From Caldicellulosiruptor obsidiansis OB47 (GTDB lineage Bacteria; Bacillota; Thermoanaerobacteria; Caldicellulosiruptorales; Caldicellulosiruptoraceae), in NCBI RefSeq assembly GCF_000145215.1, contig NC_014392.1:1682001-1746000 (forward strand): DNA of 64,000 nucleotides, written 5' to 3'. Shown in pieces: positions 16,189 to 24,550 of this stretch. A program made the translations under genes and the position numbers. The notes beneath the pieces were generated by a model, which worked only from the letters and a program-made list of their open reading frames with translations, was not told the DNA's origin and ran no database searches. The number at the start of each line of letters is the position of its first letter. Position 1 is the stretch's first letter.

Positions 16189-17265
16189 TTATTCTTGCCC
16201 TCCTACCGGTTGTAACTTTGTTTTTCCGGTTCTAATCTTTTCCATAATAATCCTATAAAGCTCTTCAATTGCAATGAAGAATATTATAAGTCCCACAACA
16301 ACATCGGCAAGCTGACCAGAGATATTTGTTTGCATCTGCATTTCCTGTGCACCTGTTGAAAGTCCTGCCAGGAAAAGTGCTGCTATTACAACACCTATAG
16401 GATTGTTGTTTGCAAGAAGTGCAACAACTATAGCAGTATAACCATACCCTGATGTAAAGCTATCATATAGTCTGTACTGAACACCCATTATCTGAACAGC
16501 ACCAGCAAGACCAGCAAACGCGCCCGAAAGCCCCATAGCCAAAACAAGTTTTTGTGCAACGTTCATGCCAGCATACTTTGCAGCTTTGATATTAAACCCT
16601 ACTGCTCTGAGTTCATAACCTAATGTTGTTTTGTACATGAGAATATAAACCACCACAACTGCCAGAATTGCAATGAAAAGTCCACTTGACAGCTGTGTAT
16701 TTGGTACCAAAGTACTTAGCTTTGCACTGTTTTGAATCACTGGTGATTGTGGTATTGTTCCTTTATCCATCATTGGCCCGCCTTCTAATAGATAGTGGCT
16801 AAAATAGATAGCTATATAGCTCATCATCATAGTTGTGATAACCTCATGAGCACCAGTGTAAACCTTTGCAAGCCCAGGAACAAGCCCACCCCACAGTGCA
16901 CCTGCTATCATAGCGCACACAATTATTAGGGGAATGTGTAAAAACCACGGAAGACCCTTTATCTGATATCCAAGATAAGTTGCAACAATTGCGCCTATCC
17001 AAAACTGTCCTTCAGCACCAATATTAAAAAGCCCTGAAGAAAATGCTATTGCAACCCCAAGCCCAGTTATTATGAGCGGTATTGCGTTTGTCAGGGTTGT
17101 TGCAAAGTTCATTAAGTTCCCATATGCTCCACTAAAAAGAGCGATGTATGCATAAATAGGATTTTGTTTTGCTGTGATTAATATTACTATCCCACCTACA
17201 ATCATGGATATAAAAATAGCAATAAGTGGCATCAAAATACTTTGCAAAACCTTTTTTACCATCAC
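16189..17265 (-). CDS. nupP: nucleoside ABC transporter permease (NupP/YufP type)
   Basis: A 358-residue membrane protein and the longer of the paired permeases. It has about 10 hydrophobic segments, the motif GLGVAIAFSSGLFNIGAEGQF near residues 70-90, HEVITTMMMSYIA near 145, and the cytoplasmic coupling loop LRAVGFNIKAAKYAGM near 235. It is linked to the ATPase gene by 3 bases and to the second permease by 1 base, so heterodimer partners are made together. The membrane complex moves nucleosides captured by the BMP-family binding protein encoded at the operon start. Confidence 0.88.
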   Translation of the reverse strand: MMVKKVLQSILMPLIAIFISMIVGGIVILITAKQNPIYAYIALFSGAYGNLMNFATTLTNAIPLIITGLGVAIAFSSGLFNIGAEGQFWIGAIVATYLGYQIKGLPWFLHIPLIIVCAMIAGALWGGLVPGLAKVYTGAHEVITTMMMSYIAIYFSHYLLEGGPMMDKGTIPQSPVIQNSAKLSTLVPNTQLSSGLFIAILAVVVVYILMYKTTLGYELRAVGFNIKAAKYAGMNVAQKLVLAMGLSGAFAGLAGAVQIMGVQYRLYDSFTSGYGYTAIVVALLANNNPIGVVIAALFLAGLSTGAQEMQMQTNISGQLADVVVGLIIFFIAIEELYRIIMEKIRTGKTKLQPVGGQE

Positions 17266-17268
17266 CGT

Positions 17269-18786
17269 TTAGGCCTCCTTCTTTTTCTTGCCTATCATCA
17301 AAAGTCCTATTTGTTCTCTTGTTGCGTTTTTGCTGTCTATAATATCCATAATTTCTCCAGAATACATTACAGCAATCCTGTCAGACAGGTTCAAAATCTC
17401 ATCAAGCTCTAATGAAACAAGCAATATAGCTTTGCCACTGTCTCGAAGTTCAATCAGTTTTCTATGGATGTACTCTATAGCTCCCACATCCATTCCTCTT
17501 GTTGGCTGAACGGCAATTAAAAGGTCCGGACTGCTTGAAAACTCTCTTGCCAAGATTACCTTTTGCTGATTGCCACCTGAAAGGTTCTTTGCAAACAGTT
17601 TGTAATCAGGAGGACGCACATCAAATTCATGTATAAGCTTATCAGCCTCTGAGATTATTGCTTTATAATTTAAAAAACCCCTATTAGAATATGGTTTTTT
17701 ATAATACCTTTTAAGGACAATGTTTTCTGCCACTGTAAAGTTCAAGACAAGCCCATCCTGCTGTCTATCTGCAGGAATATAAGCAATCCCTTTTTCGTAA
17801 CGTTTGCGGGTGGGAAGATTTTGAATCTCTTGCCCGTTGAAAATTATTCTCCCTGTTGATGAAATAAGGCCAACAATAGCTTCTACAAGCTCATTTTGAC
17901 CATTTCCATCAACACCCGCTATACCTAAAATTTCTCCTCTTCTTACTTCAAAACTTACATCTTTGACCTTTTCAACACCGTTTTTTAATTTAACCGAAAG
18001 GTTTTCAACTTTTAGTACAGTCTCACCTAACCGTGGTTTATTCTTTTCAACAACAAGTTTAACTTCTCTTCCAACCATCAAGTTTGCAAGTTCCTGTTCG
18101 CTAGTTTCTTTGGTGTTCAGGGTCTTTATTGTTTTTCCTCTTCTCATAACAGTCACTCTATCTGAAATTTCCATAACCTCATCAAGTTTATGGCTTATAA
18201 ACAGTATTGATATTCCCTGGGCTTTAAGGTTATTTATAATTTTAAAAAGCTCTCTTGTCTCTTGAGGTGTTAACATTGCTGTTGGCTCATCAAGTATTAA
18301 AAGTCTTGCATCTCTATAAAAAGCCTTTAATATCTCCACTCTTTGTTGCATACCAACGCTCAAATCTCCGACCTTGGCCTTCGGATCAATTTCCAAATTA
18401 TATTTTTTCGAAATTTCAAGAATTTTCTTCTCAGCCTCCTGAACATTAAATCTAAAACCTTTTGGCTCAAATCCCAAAACAATATTTTCAGCCACCGTAA
18501 ACACAGGTATTAGCATAAAATGCTGATGAACCATTCCTATTCCTTTTTCAATTACTTCATGAGGACCTTTGACCTCAAGTTTTTGCCCCTCAAAATATAT
18601 CTCTCCAGAATCAGGAGTGTAAAGACCATAGATGATATTCATTAAAGTAGACTTTCCAGCACCATTTTCCCCAAGTATGGCATGTACCTCACCTTTTTTG
18701 ACATCCAAACACACATTATCATTTGCTTGAATATTACCAAATCTCTTAGAAATACCTTTAACCCGTAAAATGTACTCCATATTCAT
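17269..18786 (-). CDS. nupO: nucleoside ABC transporter ATP-binding protein (NupO/YufO type)
   Basis: A 505-residue double-ATPase subunit with two fused nucleotide-binding domains, as in simple-sugar and nucleoside importers. The first domain (about 5-240) is complete: Walker A GENGAGKST, signature LSVGMQQRVEI, Walker B LLILDEPTAML. The second (about 255-500) has a degenerate Walker A (GVDGNGQNE), signature LSGGNQQKV and a Walker B lacking the usual Asp-Glu (LIAVQPTRGMDV). That asymmetry is normal for this family. It follows the MTA phosphorylase gene by 13 bases. Confidence 0.92.
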   Translation of the reverse strand: MNMEYILRVKGISKRFGNIQANDNVCLDVKKGEVHAILGENGAGKSTLMNIIYGLYTPDSGEIYFEGQKLEVKGPHEVIEKGIGMVHQHFMLIPVFTVAENIVLGFEPKGFRFNVQEAEKKILEISKKYNLEIDPKAKVGDLSVGMQQRVEILKAFYRDARLLILDEPTAMLTPQETRELFKIINNLKAQGISILFISHKLDEVMEISDRVTVMRRGKTIKTLNTKETSEQELANLMVGREVKLVVEKNKPRLGETVLKVENLSVKLKNGVEKVKDVSFEVRRGEILGIAGVDGNGQNELVEAIVGLISSTGRIIFNGQEIQNLPTRKRYEKGIAYIPADRQQDGLVLNFTVAENIVLKRYYKKPYSNRGFLNYKAIISEADKLIHEFDVRPPDYKLFAKNLSGGNQQKVILAREFSSSPDLLIAVQPTRGMDVGAIEYIHRKLIELRDSGKAILLVSLELDEILNLSDRIAVMYSGEIMDIIDSKNATREQIGLLMIGKKKKEA

Positions 18787-18799
18787 GTCCCACCTGTCT

Positions 18800-19534
18800 T
18801 TATATTCTTTTTATTATTTCAATGATAACTTTTTTTAGCTTTTCTATATTTTCAGAAAACACTCTTAAAACCTCTTCATGTGAAACAGGTTTTATATTCG
18901 GGTCATCTTCTAAGCCAGCATCATAGTCTGTTACAAGAGTTATATTTAAATACTTTATTCCAAGCTCATTTGCCAAAGCTACCTCAGGATACTGAGTCAT
19001 TCCGATAACGTCAAACCCCATCTTGGAATACCATCTGCTTTCAGCCAACGTTGAAAATCGCGGTCCCTGAATAACCACACATGTACCTTTTTTGTGAAAT
19101 CTAAAACCAAGTTCTTCTAAAACCTTGATTGCAATCTCTCTCATCTCTGGGTCATATGGGTGAGCCATCGAAGTATGTCTTACACTCCCAATATCTGAAA
19201 ATGTGTCATCACGTCCCCACGTTCTGTCAACAAATTGGTCAACAATTACAAAATCACCTGGTGAAATTTCTTTTTTTAGACTCCCACAAGCTGTTGAGGA
19301 AATAATTCTTTCAACGCCAAGCTGTTTTAATGCATATACGTTTGCTTTATATGGCACTTTATGAGGAGGATAAATATGTTTTTTACCATGTCTTGGTATA
19401 AAGGCAACTTCTTTCTCTCCCACCTTTGAAATTGCTATTCTATCACTTGGTTTACCATAAGGTGTTTCAATTTCTATCTCTTTAACATTTTCCAAAAAAG
19501 AGTAAAATCCAGAACCACCTATTATTCCTATCAT
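18800..19534 (-). CDS. mtnP: MTA-type purine phosphorylase
   Basis: A 244-residue trimeric phosphorylase of the PNP/MTAP family that splits 5'-methylthioadenosine, and possibly adenosine, to adenine plus the sugar-1-phosphate. Motifs are GGSGFY at the N-terminus (phosphate), PRHGKKHIYPPHKVPYKANV near 50-68, STACGSLK near 83, IQGPRFSTLAES near 170 and VTDYDAGL near 200. The two Asp in TDYD are the 6-aminopurine signature, in contrast to the Asn in the neighbouring punA product, so the two enzymes together cover adenine and hypoxanthine/guanine nucleosides. It lies between the BMP gene and the ATPase gene, an unusual position for a catabolic enzyme. Confidence 0.88.
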   Translation of the reverse strand: MIGIIGGSGFYSFLENVKEIEIETPYGKPSDRIAISKVGEKEVAFIPRHGKKHIYPPHKVPYKANVYALKQLGVERIISSTACGSLKKEISPGDFVIVDQFVDRTWGRDDTFSDIGSVRHTSMAHPYDPEMREIAIKVLEELGFRFHKKGTCVVIQGPRFSTLAESRWYSKMGFDVIGMTQYPEVALANELGIKYLNITLVTDYDAGLEDDPNIKPVSHEEVLRVFSENIEKLKKVIIEIIKRI

Positions 19535-19582
19535 ATGGATTAGAACTCCTTTCTGTTTAACTCCCTATTCAGTATATTACTG

Positions 19583-19623
19583 AAAGGCCTGCTGTAAGAT
19601 TATTCCCTGCCCAGCAGGCCTTT
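19583..19623 (-). promoter_or_regulatory. intra-operon hairpin between the BMP gene and mtnP
   Basis: A perfect 12-bp inverted repeat (AAAGGCCTGCTG with CAGCAGGCCTTT) encloses a 17-base loop. On the minus strand it is followed by CAGTAATATACTG, not a U tract, so it is at most a leaky terminator. It could act as an mRNA stabiliser keeping binding-protein mRNA in excess over the rest of the operon. Confidence 0.6.
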
Positions 19624-19646
19624 GAAAGTTACACAATATTACAATA

Positions 19647-20669
19647 TTATTTTACTTCTGTTGGTATCTTTATCTTACCAGCTTTTATATCAGCAATTAC
19701 TTTATTTATCTTGTCGCTCACACTCTTTGGGACACCTTTCATAAATGGAGCAAGTCCAACACCGTTGTTCTTAAGTTCAAAATAAACAATACCACTCTTA
19801 AACTTACCGTTCAATGTATCTTTTATAATGCTATATGTTGCAACGTCAACTCTCTTCATCGCAGAGGTCACAACAGTATTTGGTGCAACATAGCTTTGGT
19901 CTGAGTCAACACCGATTGCATAAACTCCCTTTTCTTTTGCAGCCTGGATAACACCAAGACCTGTCTGTCCTGCAACTTGAAATACAAAATCTGCACCTTG
20001 TGCTATCTCAGAAAGAGCAACCTGTTTACCTGATGCTGGGTCGTCAAACTTGCCAGTGTATTTGATTATAACTTTTGCATTTGGAATCTCGCTCAAAACA
20101 CCAGCTTTAAACCCTGCAATGTACCTGTCAACCGGTGGAATTTTCATACCTCCTACAACGCCAAACACGTTCTTTCCAGTTGTCTTTGCAAACTTTGTCT
20201 TTTCAAGCGAAGCAACAGCAACACCTGCCAAATACCCAGCTTGTTCTTCCCTGAACATTGCCGAAACCACATTTGGAAGATCTGAAATTTCAGAGTCGAT
20301 AATCAGGAACTTTGTCTTTGGAAACTGTTTCGCAACTGTAACAACTGCATCGTGCATCATAAAACCAACTGCAACGACCAAGTTATAATTCGCTTTCGCA
20401 AGCTTTTGTAGATTCGGAATGTAGTCTGTCATCTGCTTTGACTGAATAAGAGTTGTTTTGATTTTGAGTTCTTTCTCGGCCTTTTTCATTCCCTCATATG
20501 CCGATTGGTTAAAACTTCTGTCATTGACACCACCAACGTCTGTAACAAGCCCTACCTTGAAATTTGCATTTGACGTTGAACCACTTGCCTTGTTCCATGA
20601 AACATTTAAGCTCAACAAAAGCGCTGCAATTACAACCAGACTCAAAACCACATATAACTTTTTCTTCAT
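19647..20669 (-). CDS. nupN: BMP-family nucleoside-binding protein without a lipobox
   Basis: A 340-residue substrate-binding protein of the BMP/Med/TmpC family that captures nucleosides for the importer encoded downstream. The N-terminus is a basic-hydrophobic signal (residues 1-25), and the mature fold begins at FKVGLVTDVGGVNDRSFNQ, a family signature. Other landmarks are VVAVGFMMHDAV, IDSEI, GMKIPPVDRY and VDSDQSYV. Unlike most Gram-positive members there is no lipobox: the whole protein has no cysteine, so it is not a conventional lipoprotein. It may be released by signal peptidase I near the ASG region or stay anchored by its uncleaved helix. It is the first gene of the operon, with AAGGAGGT before the ATG. 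Confidence 0.88.
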   Translation of the reverse strand: MKKKLYVVLSLVVIAALLLSLNVSWNKASGSTSNANFKVGLVTDVGGVNDRSFNQSAYEGMKKAEKELKIKTTLIQSKQMTDYIPNLQKLAKANYNLVVAVGFMMHDAVVTVAKQFPKTKFLIIDSEISDLPNVVSAMFREEQAGYLAGVAVASLEKTKFAKTTGKNVFGVVGGMKIPPVDRYIAGFKAGVLSEIPNAKVIIKYTGKFDDPASGKQVALSEIAQGADFVFQVAGQTGLGVIQAAKEKGVYAIGVDSDQSYVAPNTVVTSAMKRVDVATYSIIKDTLNGKFKSGIVYFELKNNGVGLAPFMKGVPKSVSDKINKVIADIKAGKIKIPTEVK

Positions 20670-20695
20670 AAAAACAAACCTCCTTTTTAATTTTT

Positions 20696-20730
20696 AGATG
20701 TCAGACATCTAATATCTGACATCTGACATT
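20696..20730. promoter_or_regulatory. candidate operator of the nucleoside operon
   Basis: A perfect 15-bp palindrome, AGATGTCAGACATCT (20696-20710), is followed three bases later by an overlapping repeat of the same half-site (ATCTGACATCTGAC, 20714-20727). It lies just downstream of the -10 element, where a bound repressor would block transcription. The GntR-type regulator encoded in the same operon is the obvious candidate binder, which is inference from position. Confidence 0.6.
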
Positions 20731-20733
20731 ACT

Positions 20734-20762
20734 ATTTTATAATCTTTGTTCAAAAAAGTCAA
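20734..20762 (-). promoter_or_regulatory. promoter of the nucleoside uptake and salvage operon
   Basis: On the minus strand TTGACT (20762-20757) and TAAAAT (20739-20734) are separated by 17 bases, close to the sigma-A consensus. The predicted transcription start, about 20727, falls in the repeat region of the candidate operator. Confidence 0.75.
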
Positions 20763-20796
20763 TATGAAAATTTATAAAATTGTGAATTATAATTAT

Positions 20797-20825
20797 AAAA
20801 GGCTGCCTCTGAATAGCAGCCTTTT
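20797..20825 (-). terminator. terminator of the murT-gatD unit
   Basis: A hairpin AAAGGCTGC with GCAGCCTTT and a 9-base loop is followed on the minus strand by TATAATTATAATT. It lies 15 bases after the gatD stop and is distinct from the nucleoside promoter upstream of it. Confidence 0.65.
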
Positions 20826-20840
20826 GCCATAATTATTGTT

Positions 20841-21575
20841 TTACATATACAATTCTTTTACCTTGTTATGAGCCATATACTCTAATGTATCATTTAATCT
20901 CTGAAATTCTGAGCTATCTAAAGCATACTTTCTTTCAAGAACTTTTTTGAGCATAAGGTCTGCAATATGCGGATTCTTAGGAAGAAGAGGTCCGTGCAGA
21001 TAGGTGCCTATCACGTTTTTATAAATCAGCCCTTCAAACCTATCCTTCCCGTTGTTACCATAACCTTTTAAGACCTTGCCAAAAGGCTGATAATCATGAT
21101 AGGTTCTCCCACCATGATTTTCATATCCCACAACTGTTTTTGGAAACACATCTAAGCTTGTTTCAATTATAATATTACCAATAAGTCTTTTCCCTTCAGC
21201 CTTTGTTATAAAATCCAGGATGTGAAGACCTTTTATTGTTCTGCCACTCGAATCAACATAAGCCTCTCCTAAAAGCTGATACCCTCCACAGATTGCAAGG
21301 AGGCAAACTCCATCTTCAATAAGACTCTTTATAAGTTCTTTTAAATTCAAAAGATGTGAATACACAATAGATTGTTCCCTGTCCGACGCACCACCAAGCA
21401 AGATTATATCTGCATTTTTCAGGATTTCCTGGTTTGAGTCTAGATTGTATTCAAAAATGTTTACTTTTATACCTCTCCAGACACATCTTTTCTGTAGACA
21501 GATAATATTGCCTCTATCCCCATACAGGTTTAAAACTTCTGGAAACATATTTACAATATTTATCTCCATTTTCAT
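20841..21575 (-). CDS. gatD: lipid II isoglutaminyl synthase glutaminase subunit GatD
   Basis: A 244-residue class I glutamine amidotransferase-like subunit that supplies ammonia to MurT for amidating the D-glutamate of lipid II, a peptidoglycan modification of Gram-positives. The nucleophile Cys is in LAICGGYQLLG near residue 95, and the catalytic His is in GTYLHGPLLPKNP near 192. LNLYGDRGNIICLQKR near residue 15 and VGYENHGGRTY are family hallmarks. The gene overlaps murT by 4 bases, giving strict coupling, as in other Firmicutes. No Glu of a classical triad is evident, as in known GatD proteins. Confidence 0.92.
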   Translation of the reverse strand: MKMEINIVNMFPEVLNLYGDRGNIICLQKRCVWRGIKVNIFEYNLDSNQEILKNADIILLGGASDREQSIVYSHLLNLKELIKSLIEDGVCLLAICGGYQLLGEAYVDSSGRTIKGLHILDFITKAEGKRLIGNIIIETSLDVFPKTVVGYENHGGRTYHDYQPFGKVLKGYGNNGKDRFEGLIYKNVIGTYLHGPLLPKNPHIADLMLKKVLERKYALDSSEFQRLNDTLEYMAHNKVKELYM

Positions 21576-22912
21576 CCCATCCTTTTTGAAAGCTCATCCA
21601 CTATTTTCTTTACTTCAAAAAGAGCAGTGTATGTTGGAAGAATATAAACCTTCTTAATATCTTTTAGCTCAAAAACCTTGTCCAATTCTTTTTTGTAGTC
21701 AATAAATTCAAAATTAGCAAGCATATATTCACTATATTTTACTCTCAAAGCCATATCTTCTTTTCTCTTGCCACCAAAGTATAAAGCTTTGATGTTTTCT
21801 ATCCTGCACAAGATATCAAAATCAGCATCCCAAATCCAAGAGATATCCTTGCCATCTGCAGCATTGTCGTTGAGGATAAACACAATTGCCTTAGGATCGG
21901 GGTCCTGGCTAATTACGCTAAGTGTCTCGCTCATGCCTATAGGATTTTTTACAAGTGATATTATTACTTTTTTGCCGCCAACTTCTTTCTTCTCTAACCT
22001 CCCAAGCTTATTTTCAAATGTTTCTATTCCTTCCTTTATTCTTTTCTCTTCAACACCAATTAAAACTGCTACCGAGATTGCTGCACAGACATTGTACAGA
22101 TTATAAACGCCACCCATTTTCCATCTAATGTTCTCAATATGTATACCTGTTTCCCTGTCAACAAAGTCAAAAACAAACCCTGCCAAATCTTTTCTTATGT
22201 TTGTAATGACAAACCTGCTTTCAGGATTTTTATAACCACACACTAAGCATTTATACTTACCAAGATGTCCAACATTATAAAACAAATATTCAAGCTTGGT
22301 ATTGCACATGGGACAGAAACGTGAATCTAATGTGACATTGGTTCTTCGGCTAAGCACGTTTTCATCAACACTATAAAACACCTTTTTTTCACCGCTAAAA
22401 CTTGCCAAGTTTGGGTCGTCTGCATTTATTATAGCCAAAGCTTGTCCAATATGGCTTAAAATCAGCTCTTTTACTCTGTCAAGCTCACCGTATCTGTCAA
22501 GCTGGTCCCTGAACACATTAGTTGTAACAAATATATCTGGTTTTAAATATCTTGTTACAACTGGCAGTGAACCTTCGTCAACTTCAAAACATGCAATATC
22601 ATAACTTGACCTGAAATTATTAATAAAAGAGCTCACGATGCCATTTGCCATATTTGAACCTTTTAAATTAGAAAGTACAATTTTATCATTACCAATTAGC
22701 CAGTTTATTATATTGTTTGTAGTTGTCTTGCCATTTGTGCCCGAGATAAGTATCTTCAGTTTGCTTCTTTTATCAATTTCTTTCATAATCCCTGGATAAA
22801 TCTTCAGGGCAATCTTACCCGGAGCGCTTGTCGCATCTTTGCCAAAAAGCTTCAGCATAAGCTTAACAATCATCCCCAGCAAAATAGCAATGTAAAGTCT
22901 TATATTTTCCAA
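21572..22912 (-). CDS. murT: lipid II isoglutaminyl synthase ligase subunit MurT
   Basis: A 446-residue Mur-ligase-like enzyme that activates the D-Glu side chain of lipid II with ATP for amidation with GatD-derived ammonia. ATP loop: GTNGKTTTNNII near residue 58. A four-Cys zinc ribbon is inserted between about residues 200 and 230 (CPMCNTKL, CLVCGY), characteristic of MurT. NDNAADGKDISWIWD near residue 345 is the C-terminal (DUF1727) signature. The start is TTG at 22912 with AGGAG about 9 bases upstream. An N-terminal hydrophobic stretch could place it at the membrane, near its lipid-linked substrate. Confidence 0.93.
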   Translation of the reverse strand: MENIRLYIAILLGMIVKLMLKLFGKDATSAPGKIALKIYPGIMKEIDKRSKLKILISGTNGKTTTNNIINWLIGNDKIVLSNLKGSNMANGIVSSFINNFRSSYDIACFEVDEGSLPVVTRYLKPDIFVTTNVFRDQLDRYGELDRVKELILSHIGQALAIINADDPNLASFSGEKKVFYSVDENVLSRRTNVTLDSRFCPMCNTKLEYLFYNVGHLGKYKCLVCGYKNPESRFVITNIRKDLAGFVFDFVDRETGIHIENIRWKMGGVYNLYNVCAAISVAVLIGVEEKRIKEGIETFENKLGRLEKKEVGGKKVIISLVKNPIGMSETLSVISQDPDPKAIVFILNDNAADGKDISWIWDADFDILCRIENIKALYFGGKRKEDMALRVKYSEYMLANFEFIDYKKELDKVFELKDIKKVYILPTYTALFEVKKIVDELSKRMG

Positions 22913-22953
22913 TTATCTCATCTCCTACTTTCTGAAAAGATTTGCAAATATAC

Positions 22954-22976
22954 AAAAAAGCAAGGCACTGCCTTGC
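22954..22976 (-). terminator. terminator of the xerD gene
   Basis: The minus strand reads GCAAGG, CAGTG, CCTTGC, then TTTTTTG: a compact GC-rich hairpin with a clear U tract 28 bases beyond the recombinase stop. Confidence 0.85.
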
Positions 22977-23004
22977 CCCACATATTTTCGAAATAAAACT
23001 CCTA

Positions 23005-23880
23005 TTATGCACGTGGATGAGTTTTTTGATACACCTCTTTTAGCTTAACATTTGCAACTTGAAGATATCTCTGTGTTGTGGAAATATCAGCATGCCCAAG
23101 CATTTGTTGAACAGCTCTCACATCTGCCCCATTTTCAATAAGGTGTATGGCAAAAGAGTGTCTTAGCACATGCGGTGTTATTTCCTTATCAATTCCAGCA
23201 CTTTGTGCATAGAACTTTACTATCTTCCAAAATCCCTGTCTTGTCATTCTCTCACCGTTGAAGTTCAAAAACAGAGCTTCTTCATTTTTACTTTTTGCAA
23301 GGTAAGGCCGCGAATGACGTAGATACTTTTCCACTGCCGAAATGGCATATGAACCAATAGGAATTACCCTGTCTCTTTTCTTGTTTTTGCAGATGATATA
23401 TCCGTGCTCAAGGTTTATATCATCAAGATTGAGGTTTATAAGCTCGCTTACCCTGATACCTGTTGCATATAAAACTTCAAGCATTGCTTTGTCTCTTATT
23501 CCCTTAATATCCTCTTCCTTTGGACATGAAAGAAGTTTTTCCACCTCGTCTCTAGTAAGTATCTGAGGTGGATTCTTTTCAAGCTTGGGAGGTTCAATCT
23601 CAATTTTCCCAATATCGATAATTTTTTGAGTTTTCAAAAAATCGTAAAATACCTTGAGTGAAACAATTGCTCTTGCAATTGTACTGTTTGATTTCCCACT
23701 CTTTTGCATACTGATAATATATGCTATCAAGGTTGCCTGAGAAGTATTTTCAAGTTTTATCTTCATGTTGTCCAAAAATTCTATGTATTTTTTAGCATCC
23801 CGCAAATATGAGCTTATGGTATTTTGTGAAAACCTATTCTGTTTTTGAAGATGATCACAAAAAGCTTCTATAATACTCAT
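23005..23880 (-). CDS. xerD: tyrosine recombinase XerD-like
   Basis: A 291-residue tyrosine recombinase of the XerC/XerD class that resolves chromosome dimers at dif. The N-terminal SAM-like core-binding domain covers about 1-90, and the catalytic domain about 105-285. Catalytic residues are all visible: Arg in ATGIRVSEL, the Lys region in KKRDRVIP, HxxR in HVLRHSFA, His in LGHADISTTQ and the nucleophile Tyr in QRYLQ. Length and single-copy context near deoB/spoIIM-type genes fit a housekeeping XerD, not a phage integrase. No dif site was recognised here. Confidence 0.85.
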   Translation of the reverse strand: MSIIEAFCDHLQKQNRFSQNTISSYLRDAKKYIEFLDNMKIKLENTSQATLIAYIISMQKSGKSNSTIARAIVSLKVFYDFLKTQKIIDIGKIEIEPPKLEKNPPQILTRDEVEKLLSCPKEEDIKGIRDKAMLEVLYATGIRVSELINLNLDDINLEHGYIICKNKKRDRVIPIGSYAISAVEKYLRHSRPYLAKSKNEEALFLNFNGERMTRQGFWKIVKFYAQSAGIDKEITPHVLRHSFAIHLIENGADVRAVQQMLGHADISTTQRYLQVANVKLKEVYQKTHPRA

Positions 23881-23934
23881 CTATCTTCAAATCCCCTCTT
23901 ATTGGTAAGTTCCTGTATACAACTTATGGCAATC

Positions 23935-24497
23935 TCATATTAATCTACATGCAAGTTTTGCCACTATATTGTCAACCAACAATATCCCGCATACTAAAAG
24001 TAATATAACCAATCCTACCACAGCGGTTGACCTTTTATCTATTTTTACCATTCTGTCTTTAAAGAATAACATTATAAATGAATACAGAATAAGTATAATC
24101 AAAAATATGAAAACAATCAATTCTTTTAATAGTATATAAGACAAGAAGAATGCAAGCCCATGTATATTATACACATAAAAAAATATAGAGGTGGTAAGCC
24201 CAAAAGCAAATCCTTTAAATATTACAATTCCTATGTTCAAAAACTGCATGTACCTGTGAAGGTTGGAAAGTCCCCATATACACAGGCAGACCAATATTAC
24301 CCCTGCTGAGGAAATCAAAACATTTTTCCAATAGGCATCTCTGTCCTGTTTAGCCATATTCATTGAAAGTGAAACAAAACTCGAAAGCTGGTTTTTCTGG
24401 TTTAAATCCATTCCTAAAAAAACTTTATGCCGAAAAATATACTAAGTACGTACAAAAGGAAAATAGATACAATTAAAAGTTTTATTTTTGTCCTCAT
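23935..24497 (-). CDS. spoIIM: stage II sporulation protein M, split by a frameshift in a U7 run
   Basis: Membrane protein of the SpoIIM-SpoIIP-SpoIID engulfment complex, which thins the septal peptidoglycan. The second frame (158 codons, 24411-23935) has four or five membrane helices with the SpoIIM-like pattern NIGIVIFKGFAFGLTTSIFF. It has no proper ribosome site and lacks the expected N-terminal helix. That helix (MRTKIKLLIVSIFLLYVLSI) lies immediately upstream from the ATG at 24497 in another frame and stops at a TAG within AAG TTT TTT TAG. Adding one T to the run of seven joins both parts into about 187 residues, close to the family length. It could be decay, a sequencing error or slippage. 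The family call is moderate to good. Confidence 0.7.
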
Positions 24498-24550
24498 TGT
24501 TAGCTTCTCTTTTGCAAGAGTTTATAGTAAAATAATATGTCAATCTCATT

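Noticed and set aside
20691..20840. Possible purine riboswitch upstream of the nucleoside operon
   Set aside because: The leader is only about 60 bases and is taken up by the palindrome repeats. No riboswitch-like three-way junction was found.
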